A DNA stretch of 64,000 nucleotides from NCBI RefSeq assembly GCF_000006445.2, contig NC_006048.2, positions 496,001-560,000 on the forward strand, written 5' to 3'. Position 1 is the stretch's first letter. Every line of letters starts with the position of its first letter. This stretch comes from Debaryomyces hansenii CBS767. Taxonomy: Eukaryota; Ascomycota; Pichiomycetes; Serinales; Debaryomycetaceae. The notes under the pieces were generated by a model. That model worked only from the letters and a program-made list of their open reading frames with translations. It made no database searches and was not told the origin of the DNA. The translations under genes and the position numbers were made by a program. Below are positions 1-9,422 of the stretch, one piece after another.

Positions 1-1548
1 GATTTTGAATGTGCCTTGGTTATTCAGGCATACATTCATTTGCCAGAGTTTCAGGAAGCATTATCGACTATTATATTACCTACAATGTCAAAGTTATTGG
101 ACTTGTCTAATCAAATTGATAATGATGCAATTTCAGCAGTAATGCAGGAATGTGTTGAGAATTTCTCTGAGCAATTACAACCATTTGGAGTTGATTTAAT
201 GGCAAAATTGGTTGAGCAGTTTATGAGATTGGCAGTTGATATCAATGAAGCATCAAAAGTAGATGTGGACGAATTCGATGGAGAATATGAAGATCAGACA
301 GATAAAATTATGGCAGCAGTAGGCTTGTTAAATACAATGATTACAGTTCTTTTATCATTCGAAAATTCCCGGGAGATTTGTGCTAAATTGGAAGAAGTAT
401 TTTCTCCAGTTATTGAATTTGTCTTGATTAATAAGATAGATGATTTTTTAACTGAAGTAGGTGAATTGATGGAAAATTCAACCTTCCTTTCAAGATCTAT
501 TAGCCCAATTATGTGGAAGAATTTTACGTATCTTTACCAATCATTCACAGATGGTATAGCATTGATGTACACGGAAGAGTTAAGCCAGTGTTTACAGAAC
601 TTTTTGATTTATGGGCAAGAAGACCTTATGAAATCACCACAGTTAGTAGAAAATTTCTACAATATTTTCAACATTATAATCGAGAGTGAAGATGCACAAG
701 TAGGGTTCAACGACATCGTGCTTGCTTGTGAATTAGCTCAAACATTCATATTGATGTTGCAAACTCAGGCACAAGCGTACATTCCGAACTTGGTCAACAG
801 CGTCTTGAAGATCTCACAAAGCATGCAACAAGATGAACAGCACGTCAAGTCCAGTTCATTTAATATCACCATCCAGAACGTTATCATTGCAGCAATGGTG
901 CATGACTCAAATGCCACGTTAATGAACTTGCAAAACCATCACCAATTGGTACCATTTTTCGTTGAATGGTTCAAAACAATTTCCATTTTGAAACGTGTGT
1001 ATGACTTGAAGTTATCGACACTTGGATTGATCAGTTTAATGGATAACAACGAAGCGTTGAATCTTTTGGGTAACGATATAGTCGCTCAAATCGGGTCGAA
1101 GCTCGCCTCCATCATGAAGACGTTGCCCAAAGCGATCGAAAACTTGGAACACAAAAGAAAGAACTTCAGTGAGTCTGAGTTTACTTCGGACCAACCCTAC
1201 GACGATGCATGGGAAAACCACAATGACTACGACGATGACGACGATGATGTTACTGGTGCACAGGACCTCACCCACGAACCAGAAGCCAGCACTACCGAGT
1301 ACTTGGACTTTTTGCAGCAAGAAAACGTCAAGTTAAAGAACTCCGGTTTTTTCGACGAAGAAGACCTAGAATTGATAGAGGACCCTCTAGCTGCATCTCC
1401 ATTAGACAGTTTGAATGTATTCCAAATCTTCAAACAGTTCAGTCAAAGATTGCATGCCAACGATAATGCCAAATATAGCATAATCTTTGGCTCATTGGAC
1501 GTCTCGGATCAGAAGATATTCACAGATATATTTGAAGTGGTTAACTAG
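1..1548 (+). CDS. NMD5: Importin-beta family karyopherin (Nmd5/Sxm1, importin-7/8 type), C-terminal part
   Basis: The reading frame is open from base 1, so the N-terminus lies outside the window; about 515 residues of a protein that is normally about 950-1050 long are present. The segment is alpha-helical HEAT-repeat sequence. It carries the importin-7/8 signature region around positions 310-520 (AAVGLLNTMITVLLSFENS, then SPIMWKNF), which corresponds to 'AAMGILNT...VSPQMW' in the family. The tail holds an acidic run (NDYDDDDDD, about 1215-1250) typical of this group. Members carry cargo such as Hog1, TFIIS or ribosomal proteins into the nucleus with Ran-GTP. The choice of Nmd5 over its paralogue Sxm1 rests on the acidic tail and general similarity and is not certain. 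Confidence 0.72.
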   Translation, partial: DFECALVIQAYIHLPEFQEALSTIILPTMSKLLDLSNQIDNDAISAVMQECVENFSEQLQPFGVDLMAKLVEQFMRLAVDINEASKVDVDEFDGEYEDQTDKIMAAVGLLNTMITVLLSFENSREICAKLEEVFSPVIEFVLINKIDDFLTEVGELMENSTFLSRSISPIMWKNFTYLYQSFTDGIALMYTEELSQCLQNFLIYGQEDLMKSPQLVENFYNIFNIIIESEDAQVGFNDIVLACELAQTFILMLQTQAQAYIPNLVNSVLKISQSMQQDEQHVKSSSFNITIQNVIIAAMVHDSNATLMNLQNHHQLVPFFVEWFKTISILKRVYDLKLSTLGLISLMDNNEALNLLGNDIVAQIGSKLASIMKTLPKAIENLEHKRKNFSESEFTSDQPYDDAWENHNDYDDDDDDVTGAQDLTHEPEASTTEYLDFLQQENVKLKNSGFFDEEDLELIEDPLAASPLDSLNVFQIFKQFSQRLHANDNAKYSIIFGSLDVSDQKIFTDIFEVVN

Positions 1549-2243
1549 ACATCTTTTTGAGCACCATGTGTAACTAGAATCAGCAGATAAGGCATACATA
1601 GATGTATATTAGTTAGTCAGCTGTATATGAATAGCCCATGTATGTTTTAACTATGCTTCCGTGGCCACGCAAATAACCATTCTATTTTAAGTCACGCCGT
1701 AAGCGAGCAAGATATCTCCCATTAAGGACTAATATCACGATAGACAACGAAACTACCATCTTTGGGTTAGTCTATTCAGCCTGTTGCATATTCGGGCTCC
1801 AAGTAGTGAATCTGCTACCCTTCAAACGTTGGTCCCGCGCTCGGTCGCATATACCATGTCCCGTAAACGTGATCGACTGCGACCTTAAGCTCATTTTTCC
1901 ATCGTAATTCCGAAAGGAGAATCGTATTAGCTCAACATTAGCTGTTATCGGCCATATACCGGGTCTACTATATAACCTCTATAATATACATATAGATCGT
2001 AGTAGATATCATAGTATACGTAGCATATGGCAAAACATACCATGCGTAGTGTAGTATCCGCAGACTAAGACATATCAATAAAACTATCACATCATCGGTG
2101 CAATTATTTTCGTTATGGTCGTATTCACTACTCTTTAAGGTAGCCGTATAAAGGTCTCTGACTAATTTTATCCTTTCTGGTTTATTTACAGCTGTATTTG
2201 AAGTTATATATACTATTGTACTCTTTGTAACTAGTATTGCGTC

Positions 2244-2279
2244 TTGTAGCTACGATTGTAGCTACTATTGTAGATCTTA
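2244..2279. repeat. Three imperfect 12-bp tandem repeats
   Basis: Units TTGTAGCTACGA, TTGTAGCTACTA and TTGTAGATCTTA follow each other directly. The first two contain the palindrome GTAGCTAC. Function unknown; it lies about 540-580 bp before the start of the SurE-like gene. Confidence 0.7.
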
Positions 2280-2387
2280 TTCGATTATTGTATGGATGTT
2301 TTACCCGTTGCTAATTGTGCATGTCTATATGCATACGGTACATTGAGCCAATCGAACCCCTTTAGGCCGTTTGTCTCGGTCCTGATA

Positions 2388-2455
2388 CACGTGGACCGTT
2401 ATGAAAATTTGCAGCCAATTAGTCCTGCACCTTATTCGGAAATTGGAACCACGTT
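2388..2455. promoter_or_regulatory. CACGTGG and CACGTT elements (Pho4-type E-boxes)
   Basis: CACGTGG at 2388-2394 and CACGTT at 2450-2455 lie about 430 and 370 bp before the ATG at 2821. In yeasts the phosphate-starvation factor Pho4 binds CACGTG (strong) and CACGTT (weak), and a paired arrangement is typical of acid phosphatase promoters. Because the downstream protein belongs to a family that includes secreted acid phosphatases, phosphate control is a reasonable guess. Cbf1 also binds CACGTG. Confidence 0.4.
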
Positions 2456-2820
2456 TCGATGGGCTACTTCAGCATCCTATTATTCTAATTAGAGCGCCAT
2501 GTGGCTATTATTAGAGTTCCGATAAACAGTTAGTGGGAAGGTCAAAATAGATAGCATGTGGGTCAATGCATGTTATTGAACCATGTGGCTTAAGAGATGC
2601 AGTATGTTTTTCTCAAAGTTTTTACCCTTATATAAGTAGTAGAATGGGCCATAATTAAGAATTTTGTTCCAGCATACAAATATTGAAGAAATACCAGACG
2701 TATATATTTTTCAACACAGTCCATCAAACGATATACTGATTTGTGTTGAATAAGTATCTATTGGAACTAGAATAGTGTTAATATAGCGAAAGCATAAAAT
2801 ACAAACATAAAGAAACCCAT

Positions 2821-4173
2821 ATGTTGATCAAAACCTTATTAGTGATTGCATTGCAATTTGTTAACTTGACATTAGGATTGAATATCTTGATGTCGTCAAA
2901 AAATTCATGGGTGTCAAAAAACACCCGTCATTTGTACGCTGGATTAAAGGCCGAGGGTCATAACGTCAAATTGATAGCACCTTTGAATAATAATGGGCAT
3001 ATCACTGAGGCGGGTCTTGCCAGTGAGAACAACGGAGCTTCTAAAAGAGAACAAGGAGAGCAAGAAGAAAAACGCGAGATCGTCAACGGAGGAGATTTCG
3101 GACACTTGTTGCCGGTGCACCAGAAGTACTACAAAACGATAAAAAAGTTGAACAACTTGCCACGCGGGGCCAAGAATGTGATATTAAAGAAAGACTTGGA
3201 AAACTCTGACGGCGGGTCTACTGAAACGGTCAGAAACAACTACTTTGGACAAGATCCATTGGACGAATCAGTCTGGTACGTGAATGCATCGCCATTGGAG
3301 TCCTTATTGATTGCGTTTGACGTGCTTTTGCCTCAATTTGAACCCGACTTCAAGCCTGACTTGGTCGTCTTGGGTCCTGATGAAGGATTATCATTGACTC
3401 CTTCAACATCTAGCCATCAGCCATTATTCCACGAAAACCATCCAAACTCGGATAACGTATTGGATTCGATGATGCGTTTAACTATGTTGAAGAAATTCCC
3501 TGTCATTGGTGTATCTACCGGTGATGACCACCACATTTATTTCCAAGACGAAACCTTTTTCAACATCCAACAAAACGTCTTATCCAAGCAATTGTTGAAA
3601 AAGAACGTCTTTACCAAAAACATAAAATTCATTAATGCTAGAGTGATTGACTTGATTAACAAATTAACGACATCAGAGCAAGGAATATTACCAGAGAATG
3701 TGGCCTTGAATGTCAACTTTCCATCCATCAACCACGATGTCTCCCATTGTACTACATCATGGAAAAACAAAAACAACAATGACCCAACTTTTAAACAAGT
3801 TGTCTACGACAAAAAATACGATCACTCCAAGCATAATATATTACCAAAGTACGAATTGGTCAACGATACTATTCATATCGTTGGTGAATACAGAGTGAAG
3901 ATTGATGAAGATGCCGAACAACAGACCTTTGTTGATAAGAAATCTTATTACTATTCGCATATTCTGAGACGTTCCAGTTCCACAGATTCCACCACTGAAC
4001 CTAGCGGAGTTAGTCAAGACTACTCTGACAACGATGATATCAACCAAATCATGAGTAACATCGACGAATTAAATGTATTGAAGAACTGTGGTATCAGTGT
4101 CAGTGTCAATCACTTGATAAAAGGTCATGGATTGGGCAAAGATTTCTTTGATCTTGAATCGTTATTCAACTGA
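2821..4173 (+). CDS. Secreted SurE-fold protein (fungal acid phosphatase/survival-protein family), active site degenerate
   Basis: The 450-residue protein begins with a hydrophobic signal peptide (about residues 1-19, ending ..LTLG). A SurE-like fold follows: NILMSSKNSWVSKNTR, GHNVKLIAPL, a long insert, then DLVVLGPDEG and VIGVSTGDDHHIYFQDE. Secreted fungal relatives are annotated as acid phosphatases or 5'-nucleotidases. SurE enzymes bind a metal through two Asp residues (the 'NDD' after strand 1) and an Asn in 'GPNxG'. Here these positions read SKN and GPDEG, so the metal site seems lost or changed. Low-complexity inserts (around residues 75-130 and 380-410) set it apart from bacterial SurE. 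Probably a cell-wall or extracellular protein; catalysis is doubtful. Confidence 0.65.
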   Translation: MLIKTLLVIALQFVNLTLGLNILMSSKNSWVSKNTRHLYAGLKAEGHNVKLIAPLNNNGHITEAGLASENNGASKREQGEQEEKREIVNGGDFGHLLPVHQKYYKTIKKLNNLPRGAKNVILKKDLENSDGGSTETVRNNYFGQDPLDESVWYVNASPLESLLIAFDVLLPQFEPDFKPDLVVLGPDEGLSLTPSTSSHQPLFHENHPNSDNVLDSMMRLTMLKKFPVIGVSTGDDHHIYFQDETFFNIQQNVLSKQLLKKNVFTKNIKFINARVIDLINKLTTSEQGILPENVALNVNFPSINHDVSHCTTSWKNKNNNDPTFKQVVYDKKYDHSKHNILPKYELVNDTIHIVGEYRVKIDEDAEQQTFVDKKSYYYSHILRRSSSTDSTTEPSGVSQDYSDNDDINQIMSNIDELNVLKNCGISVSVNHLIKGHGLGKDFFDLESLFN

Positions 4174-4494
4174 GTCTCACCTGCATATTTTCATTCATAA
4201 TTCGCTGTTTATTTTTAATATGGGTTTTAAAACAGGCTTTTAGAACTCCTTTCGATAAACCTTCGATACCTTGTATAGTATAAACTTTAAATTAATCTTT
4301 AATAAAACATAGATAATAGATTAATCCATTGATAACCGATAACATGTCAGTATGGCTTGTAGATTTTGACTCACTTAGTCACGTGAAATTTACTGATAAC
4401 CATAGTTGATAACTGGATATGAAAAAGTGTAGGTTAAAAAAGAAAATTTATATATATATATAGAGTTAGACGACGATAGATCACTTAGCATACA
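4174..4494. other. Intergenic region with permease promoter
   Basis: Contains the 3' end of the upstream transcript (AT-rich, about 4200-4310) and the promoter of the permease gene, with Gcn4- and Cbf1-type sites at 4367-4385 and a short TA run (4451-4461). No gene seen. Confidence 0.6.
4367..4386. promoter_or_regulatory. Gcn4 site (TGACTCA) next to Cbf1 site (GTCACGTGA)
   Basis: TGACTCA at 4367-4373 is a complete Gcn4/AP-1 core. CACGTG at 4380-4385 within GTCACGTG matches the Cbf1 consensus RTCACRTG. They lie about 125 and 112 bp before the permease ATG. Paired amino-acid-control and sulphur-regulon sites are what one expects before a methionine transporter gene. Confidence 0.65.
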
Positions 4495-6165
4495 ATGGCG
4501 CCAACATTATTGCCAAAGGTGTCCATAGGGTCATCGACTTTTTCGAGAATGCCTTTGTTAGAAAGAAGAAAATATCATAAATTAGGGACATTATCATGTA
4601 TGTCTCTAATTGTGAATAAAATGATAGGTACGGGGATTTTCCTGACGCCAGCTATAATATTTCAATACTGTCAGGGGAACGTTGGATTATATTTGTTCTT
4701 ATGGTTGGTAGGAGGAATAATTATTTTCAGTGGATTAGTGATATTCTTGGAGTTTGCATTAAATTTACCATTCACAAATGGAGGAGAAAAGAACTACTTG
4801 TTAAGGGTGTTTCGTAAACCGAAGGGTCTAATGGGATGTATTTATTCCTTTCAAATGGTTTTACTAGGATTCAGTTCTGGTAATGCTTTTGCTTTTGGAA
4901 AATATGTATTATTCGCCGTGAATGGAGAGGAAATTAAAGAAGAGGAGTGGAGTGTTAAGATCATAGGGGTATTATGTATAAGTTTTTGCATTTTTTTACA
5001 TATAAAGTTTCCAAATCAAGGTACTTCATTATTTAATCTATTAGGAGTATTCAAGATATTCATATTGGTCCTAATTATTGCAATAGGTTTACTTGTCTCG
5101 GTTGATATAATAAAGTTACCTACCACTGTTGATAATTTCTCAAATTTGTTTGAATCTACGACCAAAAAAGATAATAACTATTATTCAATTTCGGTAGCTC
5201 TATTAGAAATCATCTATTCATTTAAGGGTTGGGAAAATGCTAATTACGTATTACTGGAAGTCTCAGATCCTTACCATGTTCTTACGATTGCTGCCCCATC
5301 CGCTGTTGTTATAACAACAATTTTATACTTTTTGGTTATTATATCCTATCTAATTGTGATTCCTAAACAAGAGTTATTAGATAGTGGGGTGTTGGTAGCA
5401 GGAATATTTTTCAATAAGGTTTTTGGCGAAAGCATCACATCAAGGATTTTACCAATTATAATTTCTTCTTCTAACCTTGGAAATGTAATGGTGGTATCAT
5501 TTGCTCATGCTCATGTTAATCAAGAGCTTGCGAGAAACAATTACTTACCTTTTTCCAAATATTTTGAAGATATAAATAATTCGTTATTATTGCATTGGTT
5601 TATTACTGTTATCATTATGGTTGCACCTCCATCATCAGAAATATATGAGTTTGTTGTTAATTTATATATATACCCTGGTACATGGATCAACTTGTTAATA
5701 ACAATTGGGTTAATTTATTTGCATTTGAATAGCAGAGGTGAGAAATGGGGAAAACACAATACTGGAAATGGATTAGAAACCAATTCAGCTAATAACAGTA
5801 TCTATGATGACAACGACAATTTAATTCTTCAATTGAATGATGACAGCTATACAGAATTTGACTCCTTAATATCAGTAGAAAATGATAATGATACGTCTAA
5901 GTTTTCTGCTCCTATTATATGCATTGTTATATTTTTATTCTCTAACATATTTTTAGCGGTGTTTCCATTCTTCCCACCACCATCAGATTCATCGTCATCT
6001 CAGCTGATAATACCGTACTGGTGCTTTCCTGTCGTAGGTACATCAGTTTTACTACTGGGTGTAGCTTGGTTTTACATCCGAAGATGGTTCCATACTTGGA
6101 GATACGACAAATATAAAATTGGTGAACCTAATGTTAAGTACGAGGATGATTATTCTACAAATTAA
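4495..6165 (+). CDS. MUP3: Methionine/L-type amino acid permease (Mup1/Mup3 family)
   Basis: A 556-residue polytopic membrane protein with about 12 hydrophobic segments. The first helix carries the APC-superfamily motif VNKMIGTGIFLTPAII, as in yeast Mup1/Mup3 and the LAT transporters. The substrate-site region of helix 6 (SFKGWENANYVLLEVSDP) matches the LAT family pattern, as in Mup1. A hydrophilic insert (about residues 418-470) separates the last helices. It probably imports methionine and related neutral amino acids at the plasma membrane. Assignment to Mup3 rather than Mup1 is by overall impression. The promoter holds adjoining Gcn4 and Cbf1 sites, which fits a methionine-responsive transporter. 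Confidence 0.72.
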   Translation: MAPTLLPKVSIGSSTFSRMPLLERRKYHKLGTLSCMSLIVNKMIGTGIFLTPAIIFQYCQGNVGLYLFLWLVGGIIIFSGLVIFLEFALNLPFTNGGEKNYLLRVFRKPKGLMGCIYSFQMVLLGFSSGNAFAFGKYVLFAVNGEEIKEEEWSVKIIGVLCISFCIFLHIKFPNQGTSLFNLLGVFKIFILVLIIAIGLLVSVDIIKLPTTVDNFSNLFESTTKKDNNYYSISVALLEIIYSFKGWENANYVLLEVSDPYHVLTIAAPSAVVITTILYFLVIISYLIVIPKQELLDSGVLVAGIFFNKVFGESITSRILPIIISSSNLGNVMVVSFAHAHVNQELARNNYLPFSKYFEDINNSLLLHWFITVIIMVAPPSSEIYEFVVNLYIYPGTWINLLITIGLIYLHLNSRGEKWGKHNTGNGLETNSANNSIYDDNDNLILQLNDDSYTEFDSLISVENDNDTSKFSAPIICIVIFLFSNIFLAVFPFFPPPSDSSSSQLIIPYWCFPVVGTSVLLLGVAWFYIRRWFHTWRYDKYKIGEPNVKYEDDYSTN

Positions 6166-6570
6166 ACAATTTTACCGATCCAAGTGTTCCAAACTAATAT
6201 ACATACTGCTATAGGTTTTCTGGGTCACTGCTGAATTAATAATAAGGATTTCACGTACTGACATACCTATATTCTTAGAACACATAGAAAAGTACAATAT
6301 GGGAGAGCAGATAAAAAGATTATTAATATATAAAGATCATTCAAAAGACATGGATGAAATGATATGCGCAGTATATATCATTGTAGAAATGTAAGCAACG
6401 ATTCAATAAATTGGTCCCCATATCTAAAGGAATTTTGCACCTAAAACTGGAGAACCGAGGATGAGATTTTTGAATCACGGAAAAATGATCAGTATAGATA
6501 TCTAAAAAATACTTTTACTACTTGATCTTAGCATATACCCAATCAATATAAAACTTAATAAGGAAAGAAA
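6166..6570. other. Intergenic region, nothing recognised
   Basis: About 400 bp of AT-rich DNA between two co-directional genes. It contains terminator and promoter sequence only; no RNA gene or conserved motif recognised. Confidence 0.5.
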
Positions 6571-7641
6571 ATGGATGAATCCAGTACATCGCTAAGTAGT
6601 TCTATGTCTATGTCTTCGTCGCAACCGAGGCAGCTAATTGAAAGTAACTATAAGTTGGCATTAAAGTTCTTTATGAACAAGAATTTTAGTAAATCCTATG
6701 AAATAATTAAAAAATTATATCAAAATAGCTTCGGGCAGTTCGCTAGTGACATTATAAGTGAACAATTGTTCATTAAGATTTTAAATTTGTACTTGACAGA
6801 GATAGGGTTGTTCATAGATAAGGCTAACCAAGATACGAATTTTAATTTGGAAAGAAATGAAAGACAAGAAGTAATTACAACTTTGACTCAAGATCAAATA
6901 TTAGACGAATTATACAAAATTTATAATGATGATATTAATGCAATACCCTCTGAAATATTGTACAACTTATTCCTTATCTACTACATTAATGGAGCTATAA
7001 TTACAAATGCGGGAAATTTGAAATTAAAATTCGACAAACTTTATTATCAATTCGACTATAGTTCAAGACTAGAAGATGTTTATTTGAAGAAGCTAATCGA
7101 CTTATACGTTTTCCAAGTCTTGCCAGACAACGAAAACTTTGATGATGCAAGCTCGATAGTCAGTGAAAACCCAATATTTCTGTCTCAAATTGAAGAATCA
7201 TTGAGCCGCTTGAGTAACATAAGAGTCACCAAAGTTAAGAAACAACAGGAAGAAGAGGAAAAAGAAAAAGAAAAACAACAGAAATTAAATGAGAAGAAAA
7301 AGCGTGAACAACAAAATCAAAAAGAGCTAAAGGATAGACAAAACCTCACTTATAAATCCTTAAACCAAATAAAACAATCTTCGGGAAAAGTAGACTCATC
7401 AAAGAAGGATGATGGAACTGCTAGAGAATCAAATAGTGGTTATGATATTGCTTCTTTAAGACAAAAGGTATTATATTCTTTGAACTTCTCGAAGAATTAC
7501 ATTAAAACCAATTCTCCTCTAATCTTGTTAATTATCTTATTACTATTCATTTCATCAAGGTATTTAAAGGTAAGAAAAATTAACGTTATGGAAAGATTGA
7601 AACTGACCCTACAAATGGCATTTAAAATTAGTTATTTATGA
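6571..7641 (+). CDS. Tail-anchored membrane protein, Pex15/Pex26-like
   Basis: A 356-residue protein with a helical TPR-like N-terminal part (residues about 20-190, e.g. ALKFFMNKNFSKSYEIIKKL). A charged Lys/Glu/Gln coiled-coil segment follows (about 220-265). A single hydrophobic helix (LILLIILLLFISS, about 314-328) is followed by a short basic, amphipathic tail. This architecture and a short match (KKLIDLYVFQV versus the Pex15 segment ELIEIFIFQV) suggest the peroxisomal anchor that recruits the Pex1/Pex6 ATPases for Pex5 recycling. Similarity is weak, so another tail-anchored protein of peroxisome, ER or mitochondrion is possible. It converges with RAD17, leaving only 19 bp between the stop codons. 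Confidence 0.5.
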   Translation: MDESSTSLSSSMSMSSSQPRQLIESNYKLALKFFMNKNFSKSYEIIKKLYQNSFGQFASDIISEQLFIKILNLYLTEIGLFIDKANQDTNFNLERNERQEVITTLTQDQILDELYKIYNDDINAIPSEILYNLFLIYYINGAIITNAGNLKLKFDKLYYQFDYSSRLEDVYLKKLIDLYVFQVLPDNENFDDASSIVSENPIFLSQIEESLSRLSNIRVTKVKKQQEEEEKEKEKQQKLNEKKKREQQNQKELKDRQNLTYKSLNQIKQSSGKVDSSKKDDGTARESNSGYDIASLRQKVLYSLNFSKNYIKTNSPLILLIILLLFISSRYLKVRKINVMERLKLTLQMAFKISYL

Positions 7642-7660
7642 TGTACATATGTATATAACT

Positions 7661-9163
7661 TCACAAAAAGAGTGGAATTTCAATAGCGCTACCAACGGTC
7701 TTGACATCCTTATCACTATCCTTAGCGGATTCTATTTCCTTTTTGCGCTTCTTATTATTTCCATTCTTATCTTCCTCATAAATCGTTTCATTAATTTGTA
7801 CATTATTGCTCGTAGCCAGCTTTGAATTATTACGGAACGAAGCATATGATAATATAGGTGGTTCATCTTTTTCGTTGCCAAGTTCTTCATATTCTTGAAT
7901 ATTTGTAGATTCGATATTAGGCATAGGAACCCTTTTAGGGTTTTTATCATTGTAATCCTTTATATATTCGTATGACTCGTCTTCAAAAATGTTGTTGAGG
8001 TGAAATCTTTCGAATTCTTCTGGTTCCTCGTTCTTATCAAATTTATCGACGATTGTCGTGGATTCTAGCATATTGAAAGTTATTAAAGTACCTGAGTAGT
8101 TTGTTAGTTGTGGATTTTTACAAAGTAATTGAATAGATAATATACCAGATAAATCTTTCATTATTTTGCATTTGATTGAAAGCTTCACTGCTTTGAAAAT
8201 CTTACTGAAATTACCAAAATTATAACAGGAAATCAATGAAGTGTTTATAGGTTTCATTTCGGAGTCATCATGATCCATACCGTATATATTCAATTTCTCT
8301 AGTATAGTTTTCTCATTTGGAAATATTAATTTCAGATGACCAATTGGCCCTTTAGATATGAAATTAAATTGTTTATCCAAATATAATGGACCAGATTTTC
8401 GGCTTTTCTTTGAATTTTGTCTATTTGAGCCTAACTGTCTCATTTCATTCGAAATAAACATGAACAAGTCAATAGTATTTATCTGCTGCAAATCTTTAAG
8501 TAGATTCGTAAATACGTCACTTTTCAATATTACTTCAAATTGAATTTCACTGTGATTAATGACTAGGTTATACTGTTCTTCTTCCTCTTCTTCTTGACTG
8601 TTGGATACATCATAGGGATACGTCATATCAAGGTAAAACGTCAAGAACTCTATCTTTTCACTCATTAAGCTATCTTCGAATTCTATAACCAAGGGATATC
8701 CTTCACCGTTGTATGTTATATAACACACTTGATTATCTACAGAACCATTAGCTGTTACTGTATTACCATTATTTGCTGTAGCCTTTGTTTTGCTTTTTGA
8801 CACGCTAGATGACGCTGCTGCAATAAATGCATCACTTATTAAGCTTATATCGACACCGAGTCTTAATTCTTCATTATTTTGCAGGGAACTGGTGTTATTT
8901 TCAGAATAAAAGTTATAAGTCCCAAATAAGGATGGATCAATAGATAACTGTACATTACATATATGGTTATATTCGGAGTATATTATTATACCATTTGTTG
9001 TTATTATCATCAACGCCTGGGAATTAATCGATGTTATCGATGAGAATACGTCTGCTAAATGTGATACTTGATTTGTTGATGCAGTAAACGTAAAAGGTGA
9101 ACTACTAACGCCATTTCCAGAAGTTCCTGAAGATTTCTGGAAGTCTAATGATTCATCGGACAT
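7661..9163 (-). CDS. RAD17: Checkpoint clamp subunit Rad17 (Rad1 homologue of the 9-1-1 complex)
   Basis: A 500-residue protein with the PCNA-like fold of the Rad1/Rec1 family. The start resembles yeast Rad17 (an early helix, then IITTNGIIIYSEYNHICNVQLSI, matching 'IDADGLSFVRENNHVIKIQL'). Other matching blocks are YITYNGEGYPLVIEFEDSL, FPNEKTILEKLNIYG and a C-terminal motif EIPLFL (DIPIFF in S. cerevisiae). With Ddc1 and Mec3 it forms the clamp loaded by Rad24-RFC at damaged DNA, leading to Mec1 activation. The C-terminal third is acidic and disordered, as in relatives. It is longer than the S. cerevisiae protein (about 400 aa) through inserts near residues 120-135 and 190-197. Confidence 0.88.
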   Translation of the reverse strand: MSDESLDFQKSSGTSGNGVSSSPFTFTASTNQVSHLADVFSSITSINSQALMIITTNGIIIYSEYNHICNVQLSIDPSLFGTYNFYSENNTSSLQNNEELRLGVDISLISDAFIAAASSSVSKSKTKATANNGNTVTANGSVDNQVCYITYNGEGYPLVIEFEDSLMSEKIEFLTFYLDMTYPYDVSNSQEEEEEEQYNLVINHSEIQFEVILKSDVFTNLLKDLQQINTIDLFMFISNEMRQLGSNRQNSKKSRKSGPLYLDKQFNFISKGPIGHLKLIFPNEKTILEKLNIYGMDHDDSEMKPINTSLISCYNFGNFSKIFKAVKLSIKCKIMKDLSGILSIQLLCKNPQLTNYSGTLITFNMLESTTIVDKFDKNEEPEEFERFHLNNIFEDESYEYIKDYNDKNPKRVPMPNIESTNIQEYEELGNEKDEPPILSYASFRNNSKLATSNNVQINETIYEEDKNGNNKKRKKEIESAKDSDKDVKTVGSAIEIPLFL

Positions 9164-9422
9164 CAGGCATATATCTTGAAAGGATCAATTAGTATATCAA
9201 AATGATAAATACAGTTCTTGAAATGTTGCCATTTTTTACAAAACTTTTGTGCGCTATCAATTTTAAATAATCTATATGTAAATATTCAAGTCAACAAGAG
9301 AAATCTTAGAAATAAAGAACCTGAAAGCCATTTACCTAGAGAAGTCATTAAACTCAATAATAGTGTAGATGAAAGAAATATACGATGAAATTAAATAATG
9401 GGAATGAATAAACTTGATATAT

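Larger units (their letters stand above)
1549..2820. other. Long intergenic region upstream of the secreted SurE-like gene
   Basis: No supportable gene in 1.27 kb. A 66-codon frame at 2292-2492 looks like chance. The region holds an imperfect 12-bp tandem repeat (2244-2279), a CACGTG (2388-2393) and a CACGTT (2450-2455). Base composition is mixed, with a GC-richer stretch near 1790-1900. It is unusually long for this compact chromosome, so it probably contains the full promoter of the downstream gene. Confidence 0.6.

Noticed and set aside
2292..2492. 66-codon frame in the long intergenic region
   Set aside because: No protein family resemblance, and it overlaps promoter elements.
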